Below the pieces are notes generated by a model. That model made no database searches. It had not been told where the DNA came from and saw nothing but the letters and a program-made list of their open reading frames with translations. Below are positions 7,156 to 15,237 of a stretch of 64,000 bases of DNA, piece after piece. The stretch's first letter is position 1. Each line of letters starts with the position of its first letter. Location of the stretch: NCBI RefSeq assembly GCF_000336955.1, contig NZ_AOLI01000019.1:384813-448812 (forward strand). Direction: 5' to 3'. The position numbers and the translations under genes are program-made. This DNA comes from Haloferax larsenii JCM 13917. GTDB lineage: Archaea; Halobacteriota; Halobacteria; Halobacteriales; Haloferacaceae.

Positions 7156-10100
7156 ATGAGCAACGCCGAACTCTCTGCGGACGAACTCGTCTTGCCGGTC
7201 AAGCGGACCGAAGGTGACACGCTCGCCGAGCGGATGACGGGCAACGCCTACGACAATATTCTCCCCGCTCGCTATCTGCGAAAGAACGCCGACGGCGACC
7301 TCACCGAGACGCAGGAAGACCTCTTCCCACGCGTCGCGAAGAACATCGCCCTCGCCGAGGCCGTCTTTGAGGCCGAACAGCGCGACATCGAGATTACCGT
7401 CACGCCGGACCTGCTGAAGCCCGACCACCCGCGCCGCGACGAACTCGCCGCGGAAGTCTTCGGTAAAGGCGTCTCCGCCGACGACACGGACGCCGAGACG
7501 ACGCTTTCTGTCTACAACGTCAACAAGTTCTCCTACGACACCCTCGTCCCCGAACTTCCTGAGGAGATTCGCGAGGCCGTCGTGGACAAGCGCGAGACGT
7601 TCCAGGACATGATGGAACAGCTCTCCTTTATGCCGAACTCGCCGACGCTGATGAACGCTGGCGACGAACTCCAGCAGCTTTCGGCGTGTTTCGTTGACTC
7701 GCCCGGAGACGACATCACGGACATCCACCAGACCGCGAAGGAGGCCGCAGAGGTCTTCCAGTCCGGCGGTGGCATGGGCTACGCCTTCTGGAAGCTCCGC
7801 CCCTACGGTGACGCGGTCGGTTCGACCGGCGGTATCGCCTCCGGCCCCATCACCTTCATGCGGACGTTCGACCAGATGTGTGAGACCATCGCGCAGGGTG
7901 GTGCCCGCCGCGGTGCCCAGATGGGCGTCATGCGCGTCAGCCACCCCGACGTCATCCAGTTCCTCCACGCGAAGAACAAGGACGTCTCGCTCGCGCACAC
8001 GCTCCGCCTGAACGACCCCGACGACTTCACCCACACCAAGTTCGCCGACGCCCTCGAAGAGGCGCGCGAACTCATCGACGAGGACGGTCGCGTCCCCAAG
8101 CACCTCCGCAACGCCGTCGAAGGCCACCTCTCGAACTTCAACATCTCCGTCGGCGTCACCGACGACTTCATGGAGGCGCTGTACAACGACGAGGAGTTCG
8201 TCTTCACCAACCCGCGCACGGAGGAACCCCACGTCGCGACGCCGCAGACCAAGGAAATCTACGAGATGTTCGACCTCGGCCACCACGTCGAAGTCGGCGA
8301 GGTCCTCTCGATTCCGGCGGCCGAACTCTGGGAACAGATTATCGACGGTGCCTGGGAGAACGGCGAACCCGGCGTCGTCTACCTCGAACGCGCGAACAAG
8401 CAGCACTCGTTCGACGTCGAGAAGCACCCCGACCACCGCATCCTCGCGACGAACCCGTGCGGCGAACAGCCGCTCGAAGAGTACGAGGCGTGTAACCTCG
8501 GCCACATCAACCTCTCGACGCTCGTCGACATGGACGCGCCCGACTGGCGTGTCTGGTACGACGCCCACGGCGACGAGTTCGACGACGTCTCGGACGCAAT
8601 CGACGCCTTCCTCGAAGACGCCATCGACTGGGAGGAGTTCGACCACCGCATCGAGTACGGCACGCGCTTCCTCGAAAACGTCGTCACGATGTCGGACTTC
8701 CCGGTCGAGAAAATCGAACAGAAGGTCCGCGAACTCCGCAAGATTGGCCTCGGCATCATGGGCCTCGCGCAGCTCTACATCCAACTCGGCGTCCGCTACG
8801 GCTCCAACGAGGGCAACGAGATGGCGCGCCAGCTCATGACCCACATCAACCACCAGTCCAAGTGGGCCTCCCACGAACTCGCCGAAGAGCGCGGTCCGTT
8901 CGAGGCGTGGGACGACTCCAAGTACGCGAACCCGACCGAGTACCGCGAGTGGTTCGAACACCACACCGGCGAGTCCGCCGACGACTGGGAAGACGGCTTC
9001 CCCATCCGCAACCACAACACGACGACCATCGCGCCGACGGGCACCACCTCGATGGTGTCGAACACCACCGGCGGCTGTGAGCCGATTTACAACGTCGCCT
9101 ACTACAAGAACGTCTCCGACGACGTGCAGGGCGACGAGATGCTCGTCGAGTTCGACGACTACTTCCTCCGCGTGCTGGAGGCCAACGACGTCGACGTCGA
9201 GGAAGTCAAACTCGAAGCCCAAGAGCAGATGGCCGCAAACGAGTTCGACGGCGTCGAAGGTCTCTCGACGGTGCCGGACGCCATCGGCGAACTGTTCGTC
9301 GTCACGTCCGACCTCACCGGTCTCGAACACGCAGGCGTCCAGTGCGCCCTCCAGAAGGGCGTCGACTCCGCCATCTCCAAGACCTGTAACTTCCCGAACT
9401 CCGCCTCGAAGGAGGACATGGACGAGGTCTACCGCTACATCTACAACCACGGCGGCAAGGGCGTCACCGTCTACCGCGACGGCACGCGCTCGAAGCAGGT
9501 CCTCACCACGCGTGCGAAGAACACCGAGTTCTCCGACGACGAAGAGGCCGCAGAGGCCATCGTCTCGCAGATTCGCGACGTCTTCGGCGACGTGGACGCC
9601 TTCCTCGAATCCGAGGAAGTGTCCGACCTCGTGGGCGACGAACTCGAACTCGCCTTCGCCGACTCGCCCAGCGAAGTCGGCAAGAAGCGTCCGCGTCCGG
9701 ACGTGCTCTACGGCGTCACCCAGCGCATCGACACCGGCTACGGGAAGCTCTACGTCAACATCAACGAAGACGAAGACGGCAACCCGTTCGAACTGTTCGC
9801 CAACATCGGAAACTCCGGTGGCTTCACCGCCTCCTTCACGGAGGCGCTCGCAAAGACCGTCTCCACCGCGCTCCGTTCGGGCGTCGACCCCGAGGAGATT
9901 GCGAACGAACTGAAGGGCATCCGCAGCCCGAAGGTCGCCTGGGACAAAGGCGAGCAGATCAACTCCATCCCGGACGCCATCGGCACCGCGATGCGCCGCT
10001 ACCTCGACGGCGACATCGACAAGGGCTACCCACAGCAGAAGAACCTGACCGAAGTCGAAGCCGAGGCCGCCGAGTCGGGGAACACCGACGGCGGCGTCGC

Positions 10101-10263
10101 AATCGACGCGGGCGACGCAGACGGCGCGGACGTGCAGTCCGACGCCACCGCCGACCTGCTGGCAGCGGGCGAGAGCCCCGAGTGTCCCGAGTGTGGAGAG
10201 ATGAGTCTCTACTACTCCGAGGGCTGTAAGACCTGCCAGAACTGCGGCTGGTCCGAGTGCTAA
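7156..10263 (+). CDS. nrdJ: adenosylcobalamin-dependent (class II) ribonucleotide reductase
   Basis: The enzyme reduces ribonucleoside diphosphates to deoxy forms using a B12-derived thiyl radical, so it works with or without oxygen. The chain has 1035 residues. Cys178 in QQLSACFV and the active-site motif NPCGE (N433, C435, E437) are present. The C-terminus carries paired cysteines (CPECGEM...CKTCQNCGWSEC), a redox or zinc tail that passes electrons to the active site. An acidic insert with DGGVAIDAGDADG precedes the tail. The start is supported by a strong Shine-Dalgarno. A hairpin and T-run follow the stop. Confidence 0.93.
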   Translation: MSNAELSADELVLPVKRTEGDTLAERMTGNAYDNILPARYLRKNADGDLTETQEDLFPRVAKNIALAEAVFEAEQRDIEITVTPDLLKPDHPRRDELAAEVFGKGVSADDTDAETTLSVYNVNKFSYDTLVPELPEEIREAVVDKRETFQDMMEQLSFMPNSPTLMNAGDELQQLSACFVDSPGDDITDIHQTAKEAAEVFQSGGGMGYAFWKLRPYGDAVGSTGGIASGPITFMRTFDQMCETIAQGGARRGAQMGVMRVSHPDVIQFLHAKNKDVSLAHTLRLNDPDDFTHTKFADALEEARELIDEDGRVPKHLRNAVEGHLSNFNISVGVTDDFMEALYNDEEFVFTNPRTEEPHVATPQTKEIYEMFDLGHHVEVGEVLSIPAAELWEQIIDGAWENGEPGVVYLERANKQHSFDVEKHPDHRILATNPCGEQPLEEYEACNLGHINLSTLVDMDAPDWRVWYDAHGDEFDDVSDAIDAFLEDAIDWEEFDHRIEYGTRFLENVVTMSDFPVEKIEQKVRELRKIGLGIMGLAQLYIQLGVRYGSNEGNEMARQLMTHINHQSKWASHELAEERGPFEAWDDSKYANPTEYREWFEHHTGESADDWEDGFPIRNHNTTTIAPTGTTSMVSNTTGGCEPIYNVAYYKNVSDDVQGDEMLVEFDDYFLRVLEANDVDVEEVKLEAQEQMAANEFDGVEGLSTVPDAIGELFVVTSDLTGLEHAGVQCALQKGVDSAISKTCNFPNSASKEDMDEVYRYIYNHGGKGVTVYRDGTRSKQVLTTRAKNTEFSDDEEAAEAIVSQIRDVFGDVDAFLESEEVSDLVGDELELAFADSPSEVGKKRPRPDVLYGVTQRIDTGYGKLYVNINEDEDGNPFELFANIGNSGGFTASFTEALAKTVSTALRSGVDPEEIANELKGIRSPKVAWDKGEQINSIPDAIGTAMRRYLDGDIDKGYPQQKNLTEVEAEAAESGNTDGGVAIDAGDADGADVQSDATADLLAAGESPECPECGEMSLYYSEGCKTCQNCGWSEC

Positions 10264-10303
10264 GCGCGCCAAACAGTACGACGCACGAAAACTGAGTGAT
10301 TCG

Positions 10304-10340
10304 GTCGGCCCGACCGCCGGGCCGACGTGCCGTTCGTTTT
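10304..10340 (+). terminator. hairpin plus T-run after nrdJ
   Basis: GTCGGCCC (10304-10311) and GGGCCGAC (10319-10326) form a perfect eight-pair stem with a seven-base loop, followed by TTTTCTTTC at 10337. It lies 40 bases past the nrdJ stop and before the convergent spondin gene. Confidence 0.55.
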
Positions 10341-10376
10341 CTTTCGAGGTTGAACCGTGGAGGCGACGAGGCGTGC

Positions 10377-11165
10377 CTACGCGATTCGTTCGACCTGGAC
10401 GAGCGCCGCGGGGTCGTCCCAGCCGTAGATAGCCGGGTCGAGGTCGCCATCGCCGACGATGCCGCTGTGAGGCGTGATGACGCCGTCTTCCGCGAGGTCG
10501 GGGTTACTCATCCCGGTTCCATCGACTCCCCCGTCGATTCCGTAGAGGGCCTGCGCAGGGGGAACCATGTCTTCGTACATCTCGGTGTTCGTCTCCGTGC
10601 CGGCGTCGAAGCTCGATGCGAAGTACGACCGCGACTCGTTGACCCGGTCCGGGAGGGGCACGGTGTCGAGACCGGTGAAGCCGTCGTTCGTCCCGATGAG
10701 CATGCTGACAAAGGAGAGGAACGCGCCACTCGCGTCCGTCTCCAGTTCGAGCGTGGTCGAGTCGGGGAACATCTCACTGGCGGAGAGTTCGGTCGGAACG
10801 AGCGGTGTCGCACCGATGGCGACGCCGCGCACGTCGGTCGCGCTTTCGGCGAGTTCACCCAGTGGTTCGAGGTTTCCGTTCTCGGCGACTTCGCGGATTT
10901 CGTCGCTGGCGGGGTCGCCGACGGCGAACAGTTCGATGCTGGCCTTGTGTGCGACGACGGCTGGCGGAGTGAACGGTTGCCCGCGAGTGAGGTTCGCGAC
11001 GGTGACGCGGTAGGTGCGTGCGGATTGGCCGCCGTTGCCGTTGCCATTGCTGCTCTGTGCGGGAATCGCCGTCTCGCCGAGGCAGCCGGCGAGCGCGGTT
11101 GCGATGCCAGCGCCGGTCAGTCCTAGTACGGTTCGTCGTGTCGTCCGCGGTGTCGTATCGGTCAT
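10377..11165 (-). CDS. spondin-domain Tat lipoprotein
   Basis: This exported protein has 262 residues. The N-terminus has a twin-arginine signal (RRTVLGLTGAG) ending in the lipobox ALAGC, so it is probably folded inside the cell, exported by Tat and lipid-anchored outside. The mature part (about residues 50-250) resembles a spondin N domain: YRVTVANLTRGQPFTPPAV, then VAHKASIELFAVG and a late GWDDP. In animals such domains bind matrix; the archaeal role is unknown. The ATG at 11165 is chosen because it starts the signal peptide. Confidence 0.8.
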   Translation of the reverse strand: MTDTTPRTTRRTVLGLTGAGIATALAGCLGETAIPAQSSNGNGNGGQSARTYRVTVANLTRGQPFTPPAVVAHKASIELFAVGDPASDEIREVAENGNLEPLGELAESATDVRGVAIGATPLVPTELSASEMFPDSTTLELETDASGAFLSFVSMLIGTNDGFTGLDTVPLPDRVNESRSYFASSFDAGTETNTEMYEDMVPPAQALYGIDGGVDGTGMSNPDLAEDGVITPHSGIVGDGDLDPAIYGWDDPAALVQVERIA

Positions 11166-11267
11166 GGGCACTCCACTGTGGTCAGAAACCACAGGCTGAG
11201 AGACGACAGACGAGCTAAAGGCGATTTTTCGAGATTCGAACCGAGTCTGTGTCGAGTTGGGGTCGAA

Positions 11268-11282
11268 TCAGTACCAAATTCG
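11268..11282. repeat. 15-bp direct repeat TCAGTACCAAATTCG, copy 1
   Basis: An exact 15-base match occurs at 12011-12025, and similarity continues for about four bases. Copy 1 lies about 100 bases before the spondin gene start; copy 2 lies between the divergent HTH and zinc mini-protein genes. The pair brackets the HTH/membrane gene pair and could be a regulator site. Confidence 0.45.
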
Positions 11283-11303
11283 AGGGACTCTCACCCTGAC
11301 CTC

Positions 11304-11600
11304 CTAGCGCATCGTGACGTACGTCAGGAACGCGAGCGCGACGAGTTGGAGGCCGCGCAGAATCAACACCGCCTGTTGGACGTGCGGGTCGCCGGAGTAG
11401 AGACTCTGCATCGTAAAGAAGAAGTACAGCGCGAAGGCGTTCTCGACGAGCATCACGACGGCGAACGCGATGAGACCCAAGACGAGAGACGTCCGGAACG
11501 TCCGGTAGTTGCGAACCCACACGACTGTCAGCGCCGCGAGGAAGACGATGTTCACGCCCGAGAGGGCGCTCGCTGCAACGATTTGTGTGCCCATAGCCAT
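11304..11600 (-). CDS. small three-helix membrane protein paired with an HTH regulator
   Basis: The 98-residue protein has three predicted membrane helices (about 12-30, 36-63 and 78-96) with a short MQSLYSGDPH loop. It starts five bases after the stop of the upstream HTH gene, so the two are co-transcribed. Such HTH plus small membrane protein pairs are common in haloarchaea; the membrane partner may sense a signal or hold the regulator (inference). The family is not recognised by name. Confidence 0.75.
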   Translation of the reverse strand: MAMGTQIVAASALSGVNIVFLAALTVVWVRNYRTFRTSLVLGLIAFAVVMLVENAFALYFFFTMQSLYSGDPHVQQAVLILRGLQLVALAFLTYVTMR

Positions 11601-11604
11601 GATT

Positions 11605-11880
11605 TCAGTCCATATGCTCCGTGATTTGTTCGAACGTGTCGCGGTTGTGCTCGAACTGGTCAGTCAGGAAGTACAGTCGCCCGTACTTGTTGTCGCCGCC
11701 CTCGACGACGCCGTGTGATTCGAGCATGTCGAGGTGGTGTCTAATCGTCTTGTAGCCGACGTCGAGTTCGTCGGCGAGGCGGTTTGCGTTCATCGGCTGG
11801 TCGGACAGCGCGCGGATGATTCGGACGCGGTTCTCACCGCCACGCGTCGCCGTCAGTAGGTACCAAAGCGCCTTCTCCAT
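11605..11880 (-). CDS. winged-helix (ArsR-like) transcriptional regulator
   Basis: The protein has 91 residues. A winged helix covers residues ~15-75: NRVRIIRALSDQPMNANRLADEL leads into the recognition helix VGYKTIRHHLDMLESHGVVE and a wing GGDNKYGRLYFLT. No ligand or metal cysteines are seen. It heads a two-gene operon with the membrane protein that follows. A TATA-like AATATTAC lies about 35-40 bases upstream. The repeat at 12011 is a candidate self-binding site. Confidence 0.85.
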   Translation of the reverse strand: MEKALWYLLTATRGGENRVRIIRALSDQPMNANRLADELDVGYKTIRHHLDMLESHGVVEGGDNKYGRLYFLTDQFEHNRDTFEQITEHMD

Positions 11881-12010
11881 CGACTGTTCGCTTTACTGAT
11901 TCGTTGGGGGACGTAATATTCCCACGGGTACGGTCAGACACGGTACACGAGTGCGTTCGGCGCTTTACAGGAGAGGGTCCGGGTGGGAACTACATGAGGA
12001 TTGTTCCACA

Positions 12011-12025
12011 TCAGTACCAAATTCG
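12011..12025. repeat. 15-bp direct repeat TCAGTACCAAATTCG, copy 2
   Basis: Partner of the repeat at 11268, in the divergent region between the HTH gene and the zinc mini-protein. A small inverted repeat ATCCCG-ggtgtt-CGGGAT follows at 12035-12052. Confidence 0.45.
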
Positions 12026-12107
12026 GGGGGAGTTATCCCGGGTGTTCGGGATAGACCACCCAAATGACAGTAAACCATATGTCTGTACAGTCCTACGAAA
12101 ACTTCGT

Positions 12108-12260
12108 ATGAACGACGAGTCCGGTCGAGACGCGTGTACGCTCGACGCTCCGAAGGGTAGACCGTGTCCCTTCTGCGGGGCGTCGATGAGTCACCGCCAC
12201 TGCAAGTACGTCTGTCCGGAACACGGCGTCGTCTACGACTGCAGCGATACGTTCTGGTGA
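12108..12260 (+). CDS. zinc-finger mini-protein
   Basis: The protein has 50 residues and eight potential zinc ligands: C10, the CPFCG knuckle (20-24), H29/H31/C32 and CPEH(36-39), and C45. Haloarchaea encode many such one- or two-finger mini-proteins; several affect biofilm, motility or stress, but this one is unassigned. It lies just upstream of crtB on the same strand, 166 bases away, and is not clearly in its operon. The start is the first ATG before the cysteine-rich core. Confidence 0.75.
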   Translation: MNDESGRDACTLDAPKGRPCPFCGASMSHRHCKYVCPEHGVVYDCSDTFW

Positions 12261-12426
12261 CGTGAGCTGACAGGGAAGAAACACCGGATGATACCTTCCT
12301 CGTCGCTGACTTCGGCGGAGAACATCACTGCAGCACGAAGTGTTATGCTGGTACCACGCCAATAACCGAGCGAGACCACCCGCGACCACGACGTCCCGCT
12401 TACTCGGTCACGCGGTATACGAAACG

Positions 12427-13446
12427 ATGCTAAACGAATCACAGGTCGAAGCCGGAAAGGAAATCCAACAACGGACGGGGAAGACGTTCTACTTCGCGAC
12501 GCGACTCCTCCCGCAGCGAGTCCGCCACGCGACGTACGTCCTGTACGCGTTCTTCCGCGTTGCCGACGAAGTCGTCGATGCGGAAGTGACCGCCCCGCCC
12601 GCCCAACAACGCGAGCGTCTGGAACAACTCCGGGCGGAAGCACTCGGTGAACGCGAGACTGACGACCCAGTGTTGTCGGCGTTCGCGGAGCTCCGCAGCC
12701 GGTACGATATCGACCCTGAAGACGTGAACGTCTTCATCGACGCGATGGAGTCGGACATCGAAAAGGACCGCTACAGGACCTACGAGGAGTTAGAGACGTA
12801 CATGGACGGGTCGGCGTCCGCCGTCGGACGGATGATGACCGCCGTGATGCAGCCCGACGACCCGGCGGCGGCGCTTCCGCACGCGACGGCACTCGGGCAG
12901 GCGTTCCAGATGTCGAACTTCCTGCGCGACGTCGGCGAGGACGTCGTCGAACGCGACCGCGTCTATCTCCCCGAAGAGACGCTGGCTCGCCACGGCGTCG
13001 AGACCGAACAGATTCTGAACCGCGAGTTCGACGAGCACGTCGCTGCGGCGATGCAAGACGAACTTCGCCGGACGGAAGCGCTCTACCGCGACGGTGTCGC
13101 CGGTATCGAGTACCTCCCCGAGGACTGCCAGTTCCCCGTCCTCCTCTCGGCGGTTCTCTACGCCGACCACCACCGGTCGATTCGGAACCTCGACTACGAC
13201 ACGCTCTCGACGACGCCCGAGTTAGGGACCGCCCGCAAGGTCGCACTCTTGGTGAAGACGGCGGCGTACTGGGCCGTCTGGCGCGACCCGGTCGCGGTGT
13301 TCAAAGCCGTGAGCGTCGTCCCGTACCACGACGAGGACGAACTGGAGGCCGACTTCGGCCCCGGGTCGACTCCCACGACGAAGGCACAAACCCGGGGACG
13401 CCTCTCGGGATGGCTTCGGTCGCTTCCCCTCTGGGGCTCGGACTGA
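12427..13446 (+). CDS. crtB: phytoene synthase
   Basis: The enzyme condenses two geranylgeranyl diphosphates to C40 phytoene, the entry to carotenoids. The 339 residues contain the two Asp-rich substrate motifs, here AFFRVADEVVD near residues 40-50 and NFLRDVGEDVVERDRVYLP near 160-178, as in squalene/phytoene synthases. The ATG at 12427 begins MLNESQVEAGKEIQQRTGKT, the usual N-terminus. The gene converges on cruF, with 48 bases between stops, and supplies the pathway completed by crtI, lyeJ and cruF. Confidence 0.93.
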   Translation: MLNESQVEAGKEIQQRTGKTFYFATRLLPQRVRHATYVLYAFFRVADEVVDAEVTAPPAQQRERLEQLRAEALGERETDDPVLSAFAELRSRYDIDPEDVNVFIDAMESDIEKDRYRTYEELETYMDGSASAVGRMMTAVMQPDDPAAALPHATALGQAFQMSNFLRDVGEDVVERDRVYLPEETLARHGVETEQILNREFDEHVAAAMQDELRRTEALYRDGVAGIEYLPEDCQFPVLLSAVLYADHHRSIRNLDYDTLSTTPELGTARKVALLVKTAAYWAVWRDPVAVFKAVSVVPYHDEDELEADFGPGSTPTTKAQTRGRLSGWLRSLPLWGSD

Positions 13447-13494
13447 GCGGGGTCTGTTTTCTCTCGTTTGTCGTCGTATGCTCCGTCGCTCCGA

Positions 13495-14370
13495 CTACGA
13501 CTGCCACGGGAGCGACCGCGGAAGCTTGAACAACTGCGAGTCGAATCGCTCGGTCCGGAGTAAGCCGATACCGAAGAGTCCGGCGACGAGCACCGGGACG
13601 CCGTTTCCGAACCAGAGGTTGATACCACCCCAGAGGATGACGAAGCTCACCAGGTCGTCGAGCATGAACTCGGTGCGGTCGAGTCGGGCGAGGAGTGCGT
13701 CGCGGTCGAACCCCCAGTCGAGGAGGACCACGGCAATCGTGGCGCTGACGACCCACCCGGCGTAGTTCGACAGCGGGACGCCGTAAAACAGGAGCGCGTC
13801 GGGTCCGAGTCGGTAGTACTCCCAGAACCCGAGTGCGACAGCGCCCGGGTCGAGAACGACGTCCATCGCGAGGACGGTCGCGATAACGACGCCGAGACGG
13901 GTCGCCGTGTGTCTGGCTCGGTCGCCGAGGAGGAGCAGACACAGGAGATACGCGTTCATCACGAGCGGGATGAAGAACACGGGGAGACCGATGGGGACGC
14001 CCGCGACGGTCGGCCCCAACTCGACGCCGTATTCGAACCAGCCGTAGGGCCACCCGGTCGTGATGCCGGTGTACTCGATTGCGTAGGCGTAGGCGGTGAG
14101 CGCGCCGACACCCAGCGCGGCCCGGCGTGTCACGAGCGGGAGGACGCCGACGATGAGCGGCGAGCGCATCACGAGCGTTCCGAGGAGGATGAGAAATGCG
14201 TTGAACGCCAGCGGCTCGGGAAGCCAGCCCATCGCGCTGGCGACCAGCAGTACCGCGCCGTTCAGCGGGAAGAACACCGAGATAGTAAAGCGATTCTCCC
14301 GAACGAGACGGTCGAGCGCGTGTTCGACCTCGCGGCGCGTTCGGGGGAGTCGCGACCGATACTCACCCAT
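13495..14370 (-). CDS. cruF: bisanhydrobacterioruberin hydratase (CruF)
   Basis: This membrane enzyme adds water to the terminal isopentenyl groups of bisanhydrobacterioruberin, the last step to bacterioruberin in the Haloarcula pathway. The 291-residue protein has about seven hydrophobic helices and the family segments YTGITTGWPYGWFEY and VVLDPGAVALGFWEY, with acidic residues likely at the active site. It overlaps lyeJ by eight bases and ends the crtI-lyeJ-cruF operon. Confidence 0.88.
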   Translation of the reverse strand: MGEYRSRLPRTRREVEHALDRLVRENRFTISVFFPLNGAVLLVASAMGWLPEPLAFNAFLILLGTLVMRSPLIVGVLPLVTRRAALGVGALTAYAYAIEYTGITTGWPYGWFEYGVELGPTVAGVPIGLPVFFIPLVMNAYLLCLLLLGDRARHTATRLGVVIATVLAMDVVLDPGAVALGFWEYYRLGPDALLFYGVPLSNYAGWVVSATIAVVLLDWGFDRDALLARLDRTEFMLDDLVSFVILWGGINLWFGNGVPVLVAGLFGIGLLRTERFDSQLFKLPRSLPWQS

Positions 14371-15229
14371 AGATAGTACTCCAAAGTGCCCCGACGGTGA
14401 TGAGCATGCCGACGACGGTGTTGAGAATCGGGAACCACCAGTAGGCTCGCGCCACGTCCACGTTCGAGGCCGCGACGCCGATGACGAACACCGGATAGAT
14501 GGCGAGCAGACAGCCGAGTCGAACGTCGACAGTGGCGAACGAGACGGCTGCGAGTGCCCAGACGACCGCGCAGTACGCGTAGGTTCGTCCTTCGCCGAGG
14601 ACGGTCGCAGTCGTTCGAATCCCCGCCTCGCGGTCGGGGGCGATATCGGGAATCGCGGAGAACGTGTGCATCGCCATCGTCCAGAGCCACGCCCCCGCGA
14701 CTGCGAGCGCCGGTGGGTTCACACCGGCGACGGCGGCGTAGGCGGCGACACCGGGGAGGATGTACAGGCCGTTCGACACCGAGTCGAGAAACGGCGTCGT
14801 CTTGAACCGAAACGGTGGCGCACTGTACTCGACGGCGAGGAAGAAGTGTGCGGCAATCCACGGCCACGCCAGTGCGGGCACGAGTGTGATGACGACCGCA
14901 CCGAGGACGCCGCTACCGATGACGACGGCGGTGTTGACGGGGTCGTCGCGCCAGCGTGCCTCGCGGTCGTCTTTCTTCGGGTTCGTCTCGTCGATATCCG
15001 CGTCGAAGATGTCGTTGACGCCGTACAGGAAGACGTTCGCCGGGACGAGGAAGTACGCGAACAGGACGACGACGGCGGGGTCGTAGAGGTCGCTGAGTGT
15101 CGTCGCGGCGGCGGCCGCCCCGACGAGAACCGGCCCGGCGAGATAGAGCCAAAAACGGGGGCGCGAGAGGACAAGCAGGTAGGCGAGTCGGTCCCACACG
15201 TCGCCGCGTCCCGCGGTGCTTGTCGCCAT
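14363..15229 (-). CDS. lyeJ: lycopene elongase / C50 carotenoid prenyltransferase
   Basis: A UbiA-type membrane prenyltransferase that adds C5 units to lycopene ends and promotes hydration and desaturation on the way to C50 carotenoids. The 288 residues show the first Asp-rich motif NDIFDADIDETNPKKDDRE (about residues 72-90) and the second, DIAPDREAGI, near 194-203, with about eight membrane helices. The start at 15229 lies eight bases after the crtI stop. Its place between crtI and cruF matches the known haloarchaeal order. Confidence 0.9.
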   Translation of the reverse strand: MATSTAGRGDVWDRLAYLLVLSRPRFWLYLAGPVLVGAAAAATTLSDLYDPAVVVLFAYFLVPANVFLYGVNDIFDADIDETNPKKDDREARWRDDPVNTAVVIGSGVLGAVVITLVPALAWPWIAAHFFLAVEYSAPPFRFKTTPFLDSVSNGLYILPGVAAYAAVAGVNPPALAVAGAWLWTMAMHTFSAIPDIAPDREAGIRTTATVLGEGRTYAYCAVVWALAAVSFATVDVRLGCLLAIYPVFVIGVAASNVDVARAYWWFPILNTVVGMLITVGALWSTIYG

Positions 15230-15237
15230 GGCAGATT

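Noticed and set aside
7084-10272. Very long open frame on the minus strand across nrdJ
   Set aside because: It is the antisense of a certain gene; GC-rich codon bias keeps the reverse frames open. Its peptide has no family motifs.
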